From: Ruminococcaceae bacterium OttesenSCG-928-I18
GTDB lineage: Bacteria > Bacillota > Clostridia > Oscillospirales > Ruminococcaceae
Direction: 5' to 3'
DNA length: 52,337 nt
Assembly: GCA_030266325.1 (NCBI GenBank)
Contig: JAJDHT010000005.1
Coordinates: 1 to 52,337 of the forward strand
A program made the translations under genes and the position numbers. Below, piece by piece: positions 25,074-32,563 of this stretch. Every line of letters starts with the position of its first letter. The stretch's first letter is position 1. The notes below the pieces were generated by a model. It ran no database searches. It saw only the letters and a program-made list of their open reading frames with translations, and had not been told where the DNA came from.

Positions 25074-27280
25074 AGCCAATCCTCCCGCTGTAAGAAACCG
25101 GCAAAACCCGAAAACCGGGTGTTTCGTTTCGCATTTTGCACCATCTCAAAAAGCGTTTCGTCCTCCCCCACCAATACACACAGGCGCTTGGCCCGTGTGA
25201 CGGCCGTGTACAGGAGGTTTCGGTATCGCAGCGGTTTTGGCACCTCCGATACAGAGAGCACCACCGCCTCAAATTCACTGCCCTGGCTTTTGTGGATGGT
25301 GACCGCATACGCCAATTCCAGCTCTCGCAAGTTGTCCGCCGTGTAGTAGATGTGGCGGTCCTCTGAAAAAACGGTCATCGTACCCGCGGCGGGATCTACC
25401 TCTTCAATGATGCCAATGTCCCCGTTGAAGGCCCCCGCCCCCGGTTCCCCGTCCACATGGGTCCAGGGGATATCGTAGTTGTTTTTCACCTGCATCACCT
25501 TGTCCCCCACGCGGAAAACCGAGGCCCCCCGCTTCAGCTCGGGCTTTGCCTGCGCCGGGGGGTTCAGCAAATTCTGCAGCTCCGCGCAGAGTACCTCGGT
25601 GCCAAGCGGCCCCTTCCTGCCGGGGCAGAGCACCTGTATGTCCTCGACGGGCGAATACCCATAGCTGCCGGGCAGGCGGTTTGCAACAAGGTCACAGACA
25701 AGTTTTTGCGCCTGCTTGCCATAGGCCCGCAGAAAGAAAAAATCATCTTTTTTTCCGCCATTCTGAGGCATCTGCCCCTCCACAATGCGGTGTGCATTGC
25801 GCACGATCAAGCTGGCCGCCGCCTGGCGGAAAATCTCGTTGAGACAGACTGTGGGCACCACATTGGACTGTAGGATACCCCGCAGCACATTGCCCGCCCC
25901 TACGCTGGGCAGTTGGTCGGCGTCGCCCACAAGGATCAGGCGGCAACGGGGTTTCAGCGCCAGCAAGAGGCTCTCGAACAGCAAGGCGTCCACCATGCTC
26001 ACCTCGTCGATGATCATCACATCACAGCGCAGCTGGTTTTCCTCGTTGTATTTAAACCGGGGAAACTCCATACCCGCACTGAAATCCACCTCCAGCAGGC
26101 GGTGGATTGTAGACGCCTTACGCCCTGTCAGTTCGCTCATGCGTTTTGCGGCACGCCCCGTGGGCGCCGCCAGTAAAACCCTCTCGGCCTGCTTTTCAAA
26201 CAACGCCAAAACAGCATTTACCGTGGTTGTTTTGCCTGTGCCCGGCCCGCCTGTAATAAGCAAAATGCCCTTTTCCATGGCCAGCTTGATCGCCTCTTTT
26301 TGCTTTTCCGCATACTGGATTCCCGCCGTCTCTTCCAAGCCGGAAATCGTTTTATCGAGGCCCCTGGGCGCAGGGTAGGTCTGGCTGAGCAGTTCCTTGA
26401 GGTGGGAGGCCGCACGCAGCTCGGCGCGGAACATTTCGGCCAGGAATATTGCCTCCCCGGCGCCCTCCTCTGCCGCCTGAAGCTGGCCCTCTTCACAGAG
26501 CAAGTCCAGTTCCCTCTCCACATCCTCCGGCGGCAACGAGAAGAAATCCACCACGGTTGCAAGTAAGCTCTCCCGGGGCAGGCAGGTGTGGCCGTTGTTC
26601 AGGTTGTGGCGCAGGGTATACAAAATGGCCGCTCTGACCCGCTCTTTGCTCTCGCGGTCGATCGAGAGCCTCTCCGCCATGGCATCCGCCCGGGAAAAGC
26701 TGATAAACAGCGGGTACCCGCACAGCCTGTAGGGGTTTTCTTCAATGAGACGCAGGGCCGCAGTTTCATAGTGGCGATAGACCGCCACCGCCTCCGAAGC
26801 AGTCAAGCCCAGGCCCGAAAGTGCCGCCATCGCCTCCCGAACGCCGTATAACTCAAGAAAACGGCGCCCGGCTTCCCGGGCCTTACCCTCCGAGAAGCCG
26901 CGCACCGATGCCAATTTTTCTGGGTCGTTCGCAAGAATTTCCAGTGCGCCCGCGCCAAATTTCTCCACGATGCGCCGCGCCGTGGCCGGGCCGATGCCCG
27001 GTAGCACGCCGCTGGACAGGTACTGGAGAACCGCCCCCTCCTCTTCGGGAAGGCGGAAAGCGCAGCTCACTGCCTCAAACTGGGGCCCGTAGGCCGGATG
27101 CTGGACAAACCGGCCTTGCAGGGTGAGCTCTTCCCCGGGCACGCTGCCCGCAAGAGAGCCCACAGCACAAACCAGGTCTCCGCTGCCATCCACAAGCTGT
27201 AGTACCGCGAAACCGCTGTCTTCGCTTTCAAAACTGACACTTTCTACGCGCCCAACGAGTACCTCGGTCTCCTGCTGCAT
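25070..27280 (-). CDS. recD2: RecD2-type SF1B DNA helicase
   Basis: A 5'-3' helicase of RecBCD-independent type. 736 residues. An OB-like N-terminal region is followed by helix-hairpin-helix segments (LPGIGPATARRIVEKFGAGA, SVRGFSEGKAREAG). Motif I is ITGGPGTGKTTTVNAVL, II MIIDEVSMVD, III LVGDADQLPSVGAGNVL, and the C-terminal helicase 2B region has AYAVTIHKSQGSEF and YTAVTRAKRLCVLVG. The start ATG 27280 follows AGGA. It lies 24 bp after metK with no terminator between, so a SAM riboswitch probably also affects its transcript. Confidence 0.95.
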   Translation of the reverse strand: MQQETEVLVGRVESVSFESEDSGFAVLQLVDGSGDLVCAVGSLAGSVPGEELTLQGRFVQHPAYGPQFEAVSCAFRLPEEEGAVLQYLSSGVLPGIGPATARRIVEKFGAGALEILANDPEKLASVRGFSEGKAREAGRRFLELYGVREAMAALSGLGLTASEAVAVYRHYETAALRLIEENPYRLCGYPLFISFSRADAMAERLSIDRESKERVRAAILYTLRHNLNNGHTCLPRESLLATVVDFFSLPPEDVERELDLLCEEGQLQAAEEGAGEAIFLAEMFRAELRAASHLKELLSQTYPAPRGLDKTISGLEETAGIQYAEKQKEAIKLAMEKGILLITGGPGTGKTTTVNAVLALFEKQAERVLLAAPTGRAAKRMSELTGRKASTIHRLLEVDFSAGMEFPRFKYNEENQLRCDVMIIDEVSMVDALLFESLLLALKPRCRLILVGDADQLPSVGAGNVLRGILQSNVVPTVCLNEIFRQAAASLIVRNAHRIVEGQMPQNGGKKDDFFFLRAYGKQAQKLVCDLVANRLPGSYGYSPVEDIQVLCPGRKGPLGTEVLCAELQNLLNPPAQAKPELKRGASVFRVGDKVMQVKNNYDIPWTHVDGEPGAGAFNGDIGIIEEVDPAAGTMTVFSEDRHIYYTADNLRELELAYAVTIHKSQGSEFEAVVLSVSEVPKPLRYRNLLYTAVTRAKRLCVLVGEDETLFEMVQNAKRNTRFSGFAGFLQREDWL

Positions 27281-27304
27281 TTCTTTTCCTTTTGCCTTCG
27301 GCTC

Positions 27305-28450
27305 TTATTGCACTTCTGAAATGGCCTTTTTCAGCGCTTCGGTCTGGTCGGTCTTTTCCCATGTGACGTTCAAATCTTCACGGCCCAGGTGGCCATAGGC
27401 CGCCAGTTTTCGATAGATGGGCCTGCGCAGGTCCAGTGCCTTGATGATTCCGGCCGGGGTCAGGTCGAATACCTTTTCCACGGCCTGCTCGATGACCGTA
27501 TCCGGCACGGTGCCCGTGCCAAAGGTATCCACGCGGATGCTCACGGGCTGGGCCACGCCGATGGCATAGGCCAGCTGCACCTCACAGCGTTTCGCAAGGC
27601 CCGCCGCCACGATGTTTTTCGCCACCCAGCGCGACGCATACGCGGCACTGCGGTCCACCTTGGTGGGGTCTTTGCCCGAGAAGGCACCCCCGCCGTGGGG
27701 GGCATACCCGCCATAGGTATCCACGATGATTTTTCTTCCCGTCAGGCCTGAATCCCCCTGGGGGCCTCCCACGACGAAACGGCCCGTGGGGTTGATATAG
27801 AATTTTGTGTCATCGTCCAGCATCTCGGCCGGCACCACGGGTTTAATCACCTTTTCGACGATATCGTCCCTGAGCGTTTCATTGCTCACATCGGGGGAAT
27901 GCTGTGTGGAGATGACCACGGCGTCCACGCGCACGGGCTTGTCATCCTCGTATTCCACGGTGACCTGGCTTTTGCCGTCCGGGCGGAGATACTCAAGGGT
28001 ACCGTCCTTACGCACATCGGTCAGCTTTTTGGCCAGTTTATGCGCCAGGCTGATGGGCAGCGGCATCAGCTCTTCGGTTTCATCACAGGCGTAGCCGAAC
28101 ATCATACCCTGGTCTCCCGCGCCGCCTGTGTCCACACCCATGGCGATGTCGGCGCTCTGCTCTTTAATCGAGGTGATTACCGCACAGGTTTCATAGTCGA
28201 ACCCATATTTTGCGCGGGTGTACCCGATGTCCTCCACCACTTTGCGGACAATAGAGGGGATATCCACATAGCTGTCGGTGGTCATCTCTCCCATCACGTA
28301 CACCACACCGGTGTTGGCTGTGGTTTCGCAGGCCACACGCCCGTTCGGGTCTTTTTCCATCACTGCGTCGAGCACCGCGTCCGAAATCTGGTCGCAGATT
28401 TTATCGGGATGTCCTTCGGTTACCGATTCTGAGGTGAACAGTCTTTTCAT
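27305..28450 (-). CDS. metK: S-adenosylmethionine synthetase
   Basis: Makes SAM from methionine and ATP. 381 residues. [28 protein letters not shown], split here as the N-terminal [11 protein letters not shown] motif and the DQISD metal site, [32 protein letters not shown] and the C-terminal [10 protein letters not shown] are all present. It starts at ATG 28450 and is preceded by a SAM-I riboswitch with a terminator. First gene of metK-recD2-comF. Confidence 0.98.
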   Translation of the reverse strand: MKRLFTSESVTEGHPDKICDQISDAVLDAVMEKDPNGRVACETTANTGVVYVMGEMTTDSYVDIPSIVRKVVEDIGYTRAKYGFDYETCAVITSIKEQSADIAMGVDTGGAGDQGMMFGYACDETEELMPLPISLAHKLAKKLTDVRKDGTLEYLRPDGKSQVTVEYEDDKPVRVDAVVISTQHSPDVSNETLRDDIVEKVIKPVVPAEMLDDDTKFYINPTGRFVVGGPQGDSGLTGRKIIVDTYGGYAPHGGGAFSGKDPTKVDRSAAYASRWVAKNIVAAGLAKRCEVQLAYAIGVAQPVSIRVDTFGTGTVPDTVIEQAVEKVFDLTPAGIIKALDLRRPIYRKLAAYGHLGREDLNVTWEKTDQTEALKKAISEVQ

Positions 28451-28484
28451 TTTGTCTTTTCTTTCCTTTCCTTTGTCAATTCCA

Positions 28485-28515
28485 ACAAAAAAGCGCCCGG
28501 AAACCCGCGCGCTTT
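28485..28515 (-). terminator. intrinsic terminator of the metK SAM riboswitch
   Basis: On the minus strand AAAGCGC and GCGCTTT enclose a C/G-rich loop, ending in a run of six T, 35-65 bp before the metK ATG. It is the expression platform of the aptamer. Confidence 0.88.
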
Positions 28516-28522
28516 AAAAAAG

Positions 28523-28618
28523 CTTATCTTTCGGGGGATTCCCGCAGGATTTGGCACCTTGTCTTTCGACAGGTTGCCGGGCTTCACAGGGCCTGGTCCC
28601 TCAGCCGCTCTTGATAAG
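28523..28618 (-). promoter_or_regulatory. SAM-I (S-box) riboswitch aptamer
   Basis: The minus strand begins CTTATCAAGAGCGGCTGAGG, followed by GACCAGGCCCTGTGAAGCC, CGGCAACC and AAGGTGCCAAATCC, and closes with GATAAG, pairing with CTTATC to form P1. This is the canonical S-box order. SAM binding favours P1 and the terminator, so metK is shut off when SAM is high. Confidence 0.96.
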
Positions 28619-28640
28619 ACGCTATTCAATTGTACCAATT

Positions 28641-28669
28641 ATTGTAACAACCCAAACGCCTCTTGTCAA
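28641..28669 (-). promoter_or_regulatory. sigma-A promoter of the metK transcript
   Basis: -35 TTGACA (28664-28669), 17-bp spacer, -10 TACAAT (28641-28646), on the minus strand, about 20 bp before the riboswitch. Confidence 0.9.
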
Positions 28670-28681
28670 GACCTCTTGCAC

Positions 28682-28788
28682 GGGGAGGCCAAGTAAAAAA
28701 ACAGAAGGTTTTCGTACCCTGCCCCCGTCTTCGACGGGGCAGGGTACATCATTTATACCTAAATAGACAATGCGAGGGGCGCACTCCC
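28682..28788 (-). repeat. dispersed intergenic hairpin repeat, copy R3
   Basis: A 107-bp element with terminal repeats GGGAGTGCGCC and, reverse-complemented, GGGGAGGCC. The central hairpin at 28714-28747 has arms GTACCCTGCCCC and GGGGCAGGGTAC. Then ACCTTCTGTTTTTTT, on the minus strand. It lies just after the lysA stop and could also act as its terminator. Confidence 0.8.
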
Positions 28789-28801
28789 TTGCCCGTTCGG
28801 G

Positions 28802-30064
28802 TCAGTCCCCTTTTGCGAGGCCGGGATAGTCCAGCGTGGCGAAATAATCTGCGGCAGTTTCCGCACGGCGGATTTGCTCAACCTCGCCGTCACTATGCAA
28901 AAGCAGCTCTGCACTGCGCAGTTTCCCATTATAATTGTAGCCCATTGCGTGGCCGTGGGCGCCTGTATCGTGGATGACAAGATAGTCCCCGATTTCTACC
29001 TCGGGTAGCATGCGGTCCACCGCAAATTTATCGTTGTTTTCACACAGGGAGCCCGTCACGTCGTATTTGTGCTCGGCAGGTTGACCCTCCTTGCCGGCCA
29101 CCGTGATGTGATGATAGGCGCCGTACATGGCCGGCCGCATGAGGTTGGCGGCACAGGCGTCCAGCCCCAGGTAATCCTTATAGGTGTTTTTTATGTGCAA
29201 AACCTTTGCCACAAGCTGGCCGTTCGGGCCGAGCATATAGCGCCCAAGCTCTGTGAAAATGGCCACGTCTCCCATACCGGCCGGTACGAGTACCTCTTCA
29301 AAAGCGAGCTTGACCCCCTGGCCGATGGAAGAAATATCGTTGGGTTCCTCGTCTGGTTTATAAGGGATGCCAATTCCACCACTCAGGTTGATGAAACCGA
29401 TGTGGACACCCGTTTCCTTCTGCAGCCACACCGCCGTTTCAAACAAGGTGCGCGCCAACACGGGATAGTATTCTCCCCCCAGGGTGTTGCTGGCCAAAAA
29501 GGCGTGAATGCCGAATTCTTTCGCCCCTTTTTCTTTCAGCTTTATGAACCCTTCGCGCATCTGCTTTTTTGTGAAACCATACTTTGCGTCTTTGGGGCTG
29601 TCCATAATCTTGTTGTGGATGGTAAACTCACCGCCGGGGTTATACCGGCAGCTGATCTTTTCCGGGATTCCGGCGTGTTTTTCCAAAAACTCGATATGGC
29701 TGATATCGTCGAGATTGATGATGGCGCCCAGCTGCTTTGCATACACATACTCCTCCGCGGGGGTGGCGTTGGAGGAAAACATGATCTCCTCCCCCCGAAA
29801 ACCCACGGCATCGCTTAACGCAAGTTCCGTCTTGCTCGAACAGTCCACCCCGCAGCCTTCTTCCCTCAGTATTTTCAGAATTCTGGGGTTGGGCGTTGCC
29901 TTCACGGCAAAATACTCCTTAAACCCCTTGTTCCAGCTGAACGCCTGCTGCAAAGCCCTGGCGGTTTGGCGGATCCCTTGCTCATGATAGAGGTGGAACG
30001 GGGTGGGATGGCTGCGTACAATCTCCTCAATTTCTTCCCTGCTTACGAAAGGTTCCTTTTTCAT
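28802..30064 (-). CDS. lysA: diaminopimelate decarboxylase
   Basis: PLP enzyme for the last step of lysine synthesis (meso-DAP to L-lysine). 420 residues. The PLP lysine is in FAVKATPNP (Lys55). A PLP-phosphate loop (NLSGGIGIP), ELGRYMLGPNGQLV, and the intersubunit catalytic SLCENNDK with CysGlu are present. The barrel motif reads HAFLASNTLGG. It is closer to the long LysA variant seen in many anaerobes than to E. coli LysA. The frame opens at 30202 but ATG 30064 has AGGGG and follows the promoter. Divergent from the DUF5685 gene. Confidence 0.94.
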   Translation of the reverse strand: MKKEPFVSREEIEEIVRSHPTPFHLYHEQGIRQTARALQQAFSWNKGFKEYFAVKATPNPRILKILREEGCGVDCSSKTELALSDAVGFRGEEIMFSSNATPAEEYVYAKQLGAIINLDDISHIEFLEKHAGIPEKISCRYNPGGEFTIHNKIMDSPKDAKYGFTKKQMREGFIKLKEKGAKEFGIHAFLASNTLGGEYYPVLARTLFETAVWLQKETGVHIGFINLSGGIGIPYKPDEEPNDISSIGQGVKLAFEEVLVPAGMGDVAIFTELGRYMLGPNGQLVAKVLHIKNTYKDYLGLDACAANLMRPAMYGAYHHITVAGKEGQPAEHKYDVTGSLCENNDKFAVDRMLPEVEIGDYLVIHDTGAHGHAMGYNYNGKLRSAELLLHSDGEVEQIRRAETAADYFATLDYPGLAKGD

Positions 30065-30087
30065 ACTGAATACCCCTTTTTTTGTTA

Positions 30088-30107
30088 ATACTATACCATA
30101 ATAGTAT
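30088..30107. promoter_or_regulatory. candidate operator palindrome at the lysA promoter
   Basis: ATACTAT and ATAGTAT form a perfect 7-bp inverted repeat with a 6-bp spacer, covering the lysA -10 box. A dimeric repressor site is a reasonable inference. No regulator gene is nearby. Confidence 0.4.
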
Positions 30108-30126
30108 ACTTTCCTCGCCGTGTCAA
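30098..30126 (-). promoter_or_regulatory. promoter of lysA
   Basis: -35 TTGACA (30121-30126), 17-bp spacer, -10 TATTAT (30098-30103). Its -35 is only three bases from the -35 of the divergent DUF5685 promoter. Confidence 0.85.
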
Positions 30127-30129
30127 TTC

Positions 30130-30158
30130 TTGCAAGAGCCCTCCAATTGGTGTATGAT
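30130..30158 (+). promoter_or_regulatory. promoter of the DUF5685/J-like/membrane operon
   Basis: -35 TTGCAA (30130-30135), 17-bp spacer, -10 TATGAT (30153-30158). Back-to-back with the lysA promoter. Confidence 0.6.
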
Positions 30159-30179
30159 AGGCTTGTCGTATAGCAATAT

Positions 30180-31097
30180 ATGGTATATTTTGGGTTTTGC
30201 ACGGGGGGTGCGCCTGCTCTGTTTGGTTATGTTCTTCCCCTGAAAGGCGAGATGAAGGTCTGCGAATATGAATCCTACCGTGCACAGTATTGCGGGCTCT
30301 GCAAACAACTGGGGCAGGAATATGGGGTGTTCAGCCGCTTTTTGCTGAACTATGATCTTGTTTTACTGGCGCTTCTGGCGGATGCCCTCTCCGGGCAGGA
30401 GGGGCTGCTGAATGCGGAAGGATGCTTTGCAAACCCTGTCTACAAACGGCCGATGCGTCATGATACAAAGGGACTTTCCCTGGCCTCAGACGGCCTTGTG
30501 CTGCTGAGCTACCACAAATTGCGCGACAATTTACAGGATGAGGGATTTTTGAAAAAATGCCTTTACACCCTCGCCTATCCGTTTTTGCATTTCCCCTTTC
30601 AGCGGGCGGTTGCCAGGCAGCCAGAGGTGGCGAAGGTACTGGAAAAACAGATGCAAAGGCAGCGGGAGCTGGAAATGCGGCAGTGCGAACTCATTGACGA
30701 GGCCTGCGACCCCACTGCCCAAATGTGTGCGGCGCTTTTCGCCACGGCCGCCCAAACCGATGAGCAGCGGCGGATCCTCGAACGCCTCGGCCTGTTCGCC
30801 GGGCAGATTGTCTACCTGCTCGACGCGGCGGAAGACTATGAAGAAGATGCAAAACAAAATAGATACAATGTATTTTTAGCGTCCGGCCTGTCGAAACCGG
30901 CCGCCGTTGAAGCCGCCCAAAAACGATGCCGCATGGCGGCGGGCGAAATCGCCCTGTGTTATAATTTACTCGAGCTTCGGCAATACAAACCCATCTTGGA
31001 CAACATTTTCTTTCTGGGGCTTCCCGCGGGTATTGCGGCAGCCGGAAAAAAACGCACTGAAAGGAAGGCCGGCCATGGACAGATCGACAGCGTATAA
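30180..31097 (+). CDS. DUF5685-type protein of unknown function
   Basis: I recognise the DUF5685-like pattern FGYVLPLKGEMKVCEYESYR, with the paired cysteines of YCGLCKQLGQEYG. Function is unknown. The rest is helical, with no membrane helix or signal. Near residue 220, LLDAAEDYEEDAKQNRYN carries a DxxxD pattern that recalls the second Asp-rich motif of squalene/phytoene synthases, a weak resemblance only. The start is uncertain: ATG 30180 has no ribosome-binding site and is 15-20 nt from the predicted transcript start. A CTG at 30219, preceded by GGGGGG at eight bases or so, would give the family-like start (M)FGYV. I report the ATG as the only canonical option. It overlaps the J-like gene by 23 bp. 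Confidence 0.75.
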   Translation: MVYFGFCTGGAPALFGYVLPLKGEMKVCEYESYRAQYCGLCKQLGQEYGVFSRFLLNYDLVLLALLADALSGQEGLLNAEGCFANPVYKRPMRHDTKGLSLASDGLVLLSYHKLRDNLQDEGFLKKCLYTLAYPFLHFPFQRAVARQPEVAKVLEKQMQRQRELEMRQCELIDEACDPTAQMCAALFATAAQTDEQRRILERLGLFAGQIVYLLDAAEDYEEDAKQNRYNVFLASGLSKPAAVEAAQKRCRMAAGEIALCYNLLELRQYKPILDNIFFLGLPAGIAAAGKKRTERKAGHGQIDSV

Positions 31098-31689
31098 TGT
31101 GCTCGGCTTGCCACAGGGCGCGGGCGAAGAAGAAGTGAAGACCGCCTACAAAAGCATGGCGCAAAAATATGATGTGGAAAACTATGAGGCGGGGCCTTTG
31201 CGCGACGATGCCGCACAGAAGATGAACGAAATCAACGAAGCTTTCGATGTGTTGATGAGTTTTCTGCGCACCGGGCAGGAAAACACCTCCCTGAATGCAA
31301 ACACCGGCAGCTATTCTTCTGTGGGGCGCTACCCTGCGATCCGGCAGCTCATCAACACCGGGCGGGTGGACGAGGCTCTGGCCGAATTGTCCGCCCTGCA
31401 GGACGTCTCCGACGATGCCGAGTGGAACTTCTTGATGGGCAGCGTCTATTATTACAAGGGCTGGCTCGACCAGGCCCTGCATTATTTTCAAAACGCCGTG
31501 CGTTTGGCGCCGGGAAACCGGGAGTACGAAGCGGCCCTTCGCAACCTGCAGAATTCCTCTCAGGGGGACATGAACGGAAACCCCTATATGAACAACGACC
31601 CCAGTGCCGCCGCGATGAACTGTGCCTGTAACAGTTGTGCGCTGATGTGCTGCATGGACGCCTGCTGCGGTATGGGACGGGGGTGCTAA
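31075..31689 (+). CDS. J-domain-like/TPR protein lacking HPD, with Cys-rich tail
   Basis: 204 residues. Residues 3-65 follow a J-domain pattern (STAYNVLGLPQGAGEEEVKT, then QKMNEINEAFDVLM). The HPD tripeptide that stimulates DnaK is replaced by Asp33-Val34-Glu35 (QKYDVENY), so it probably cannot act as a DnaK co-chaperone. Residues 85-160 look like two TPR helices pairs (VDEALAELSAL, EWNFLMGSVYYYKGWLDQAL, YFQNAVRLAPGN). The tail, 183-204, holds eight cysteines (CACNSC, CCMDACC, final Cys), with metal binding plausible. The ATG at 31075 has AAGGAAGG upstream and lies inside the DUF5685 gene end, indicating coupling. Confidence 0.85.
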   Translation: MDRSTAYNVLGLPQGAGEEEVKTAYKSMAQKYDVENYEAGPLRDDAAQKMNEINEAFDVLMSFLRTGQENTSLNANTGSYSSVGRYPAIRQLINTGRVDEALAELSALQDVSDDAEWNFLMGSVYYYKGWLDQALHYFQNAVRLAPGNREYEAALRNLQNSSQGDMNGNPYMNNDPSAAAMNCACNSCALMCCMDACCGMGRGC

Positions 31690-31692
31690 GCT

Positions 31693-32244
31693 TTGGCTGG
31701 CGGTTCGGGAAAAAGCAATCAGTCAAAACGTGTGGCTTTGGGCGGTATTCTCAGTGCACTCGCCCTTCTTTTTTTGCTGGGCGCCGGTTTTTTGCCTATA
31801 GCCACTTTTTCGGGGCCCATCTTTGCAAGCCTCTGCCTTATTCCCCTCGTTGCCGAGTTGGGGGTGAAAACCTCACTCTTGGCCTACGCCGGTGTCTGTC
31901 TGCTCTCTCTTTTTTTGGTTCCAGACAAAGAGGTCGTTCTTTTTTTCCTCTTCCTCACAGGGTACTATCCCTCCCTGCGGCCTCAAATACAACGAATTCC
32001 CTATAAACCCCTACGGGTCATCTGCAAGCTGGGCTTGTTTAATGTGGCGGTCTTTGTCACCTATGCCATCTTGCTTTTCGTGCTCACAAGCCCTGTGCTG
32101 CAAGCGGAACTGGCCGAACGGGCGCCTTGGTTCTTCGCGGGTTTGTTGCTGATTGGCAACCTGACCTTCCTGTTATACGACGTATTGGTAGAGAAAATTC
32201 AGATCATCTACCTTTACCGCATACGTAAAAATATATTCCGTTGA
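31693..32244 (+). CDS. small polytopic membrane protein of unknown function
   Basis: 183 residues with a TTG start at 31693, preceded by GGGGGTG and three bases after the J-like stop. The N-terminus is basic (GSGKSNQSKRVALGG), followed by about five or six hydrophobic helices: LALLFLLGAGFLPIA, IFASLCLIPLVAELG, LLAYAGVCLLSLFLV, FLFLTGYYPSL, LGLFNVAVFVTYAIL and FAGLLLIGNLTFLLY. The start KRVALGGILSALALL resembles the N-terminus of ECF-transporter S components, but no substrate motif is visible. Third gene of the trio, and the last before the glmS ribozyme. Confidence 0.75.
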   Translation: MAGGSGKSNQSKRVALGGILSALALLFLLGAGFLPIATFSGPIFASLCLIPLVAELGVKTSLLAYAGVCLLSLFLVPDKEVVLFFLFLTGYYPSLRPQIQRIPYKPLRVICKLGLFNVAVFVTYAILLFVLTSPVLQAELAERAPWFFAGLLLIGNLTFLLYDVLVEKIQIIYLYRIRKNIFR

Positions 32245-32270
32245 AAGAAAAGGAGTGATTTTCTTATATG
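32241..32270 (+). promoter_or_regulatory. possible promoter of glmS
   Basis: TTGAAA (32241-32246), 18-bp spacer, TATATG (32265-32270), just after the membrane-protein stop and about 40 bp before the ribozyme cleavage site. Moderate match only. Confidence 0.5.
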
Positions 32271-32299
32271 TAGACTCGCCGGGTTCGATGTGTCCGGTG

Positions 32300-32505
32300 C
32301 ATTTAGAAGCGCCAGGCCCGGAGGTAGAGGGGACGGACCGACCCTTGAGAGGGAGCCGTACTTTGCCCATTCGGGTGACGAGGAGGCAGGTGATCGAAAC
32401 ATTCGGCGGATGCCTGCCCGGCCGACCCACGGTTTGTGAGTACAACATAAAACCCGGTGGCAACACCGGAACAAAGGGTTGTACAGTGGGTAACACATCG
32501 GTTTA
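32300..32505 (+). ncRNA. glmS ribozyme-riboswitch
   Basis: A self-cleaving ribozyme using GlcN6P as cofactor. The cleavage site is A32308/G32309 in AGAAGCGCCAGG. The core GACGAGGAGGCAGG, ATCGAAAC and CGGCGGATGCCTGCC matches P2/P3 and pseudoknot elements. Then a P4 arm with CCCGGTGGCAACACCGG. Cleavage exposes the downstream mRNA to decay, so glmS falls when GlcN6P is high. Confidence 0.95.
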
Positions 32506-32563
32506 GGCCCAGCCCATGGGTCCTGTTTTTGTGTTGTAATTTGAAACTTGGAGGACTAAACCT

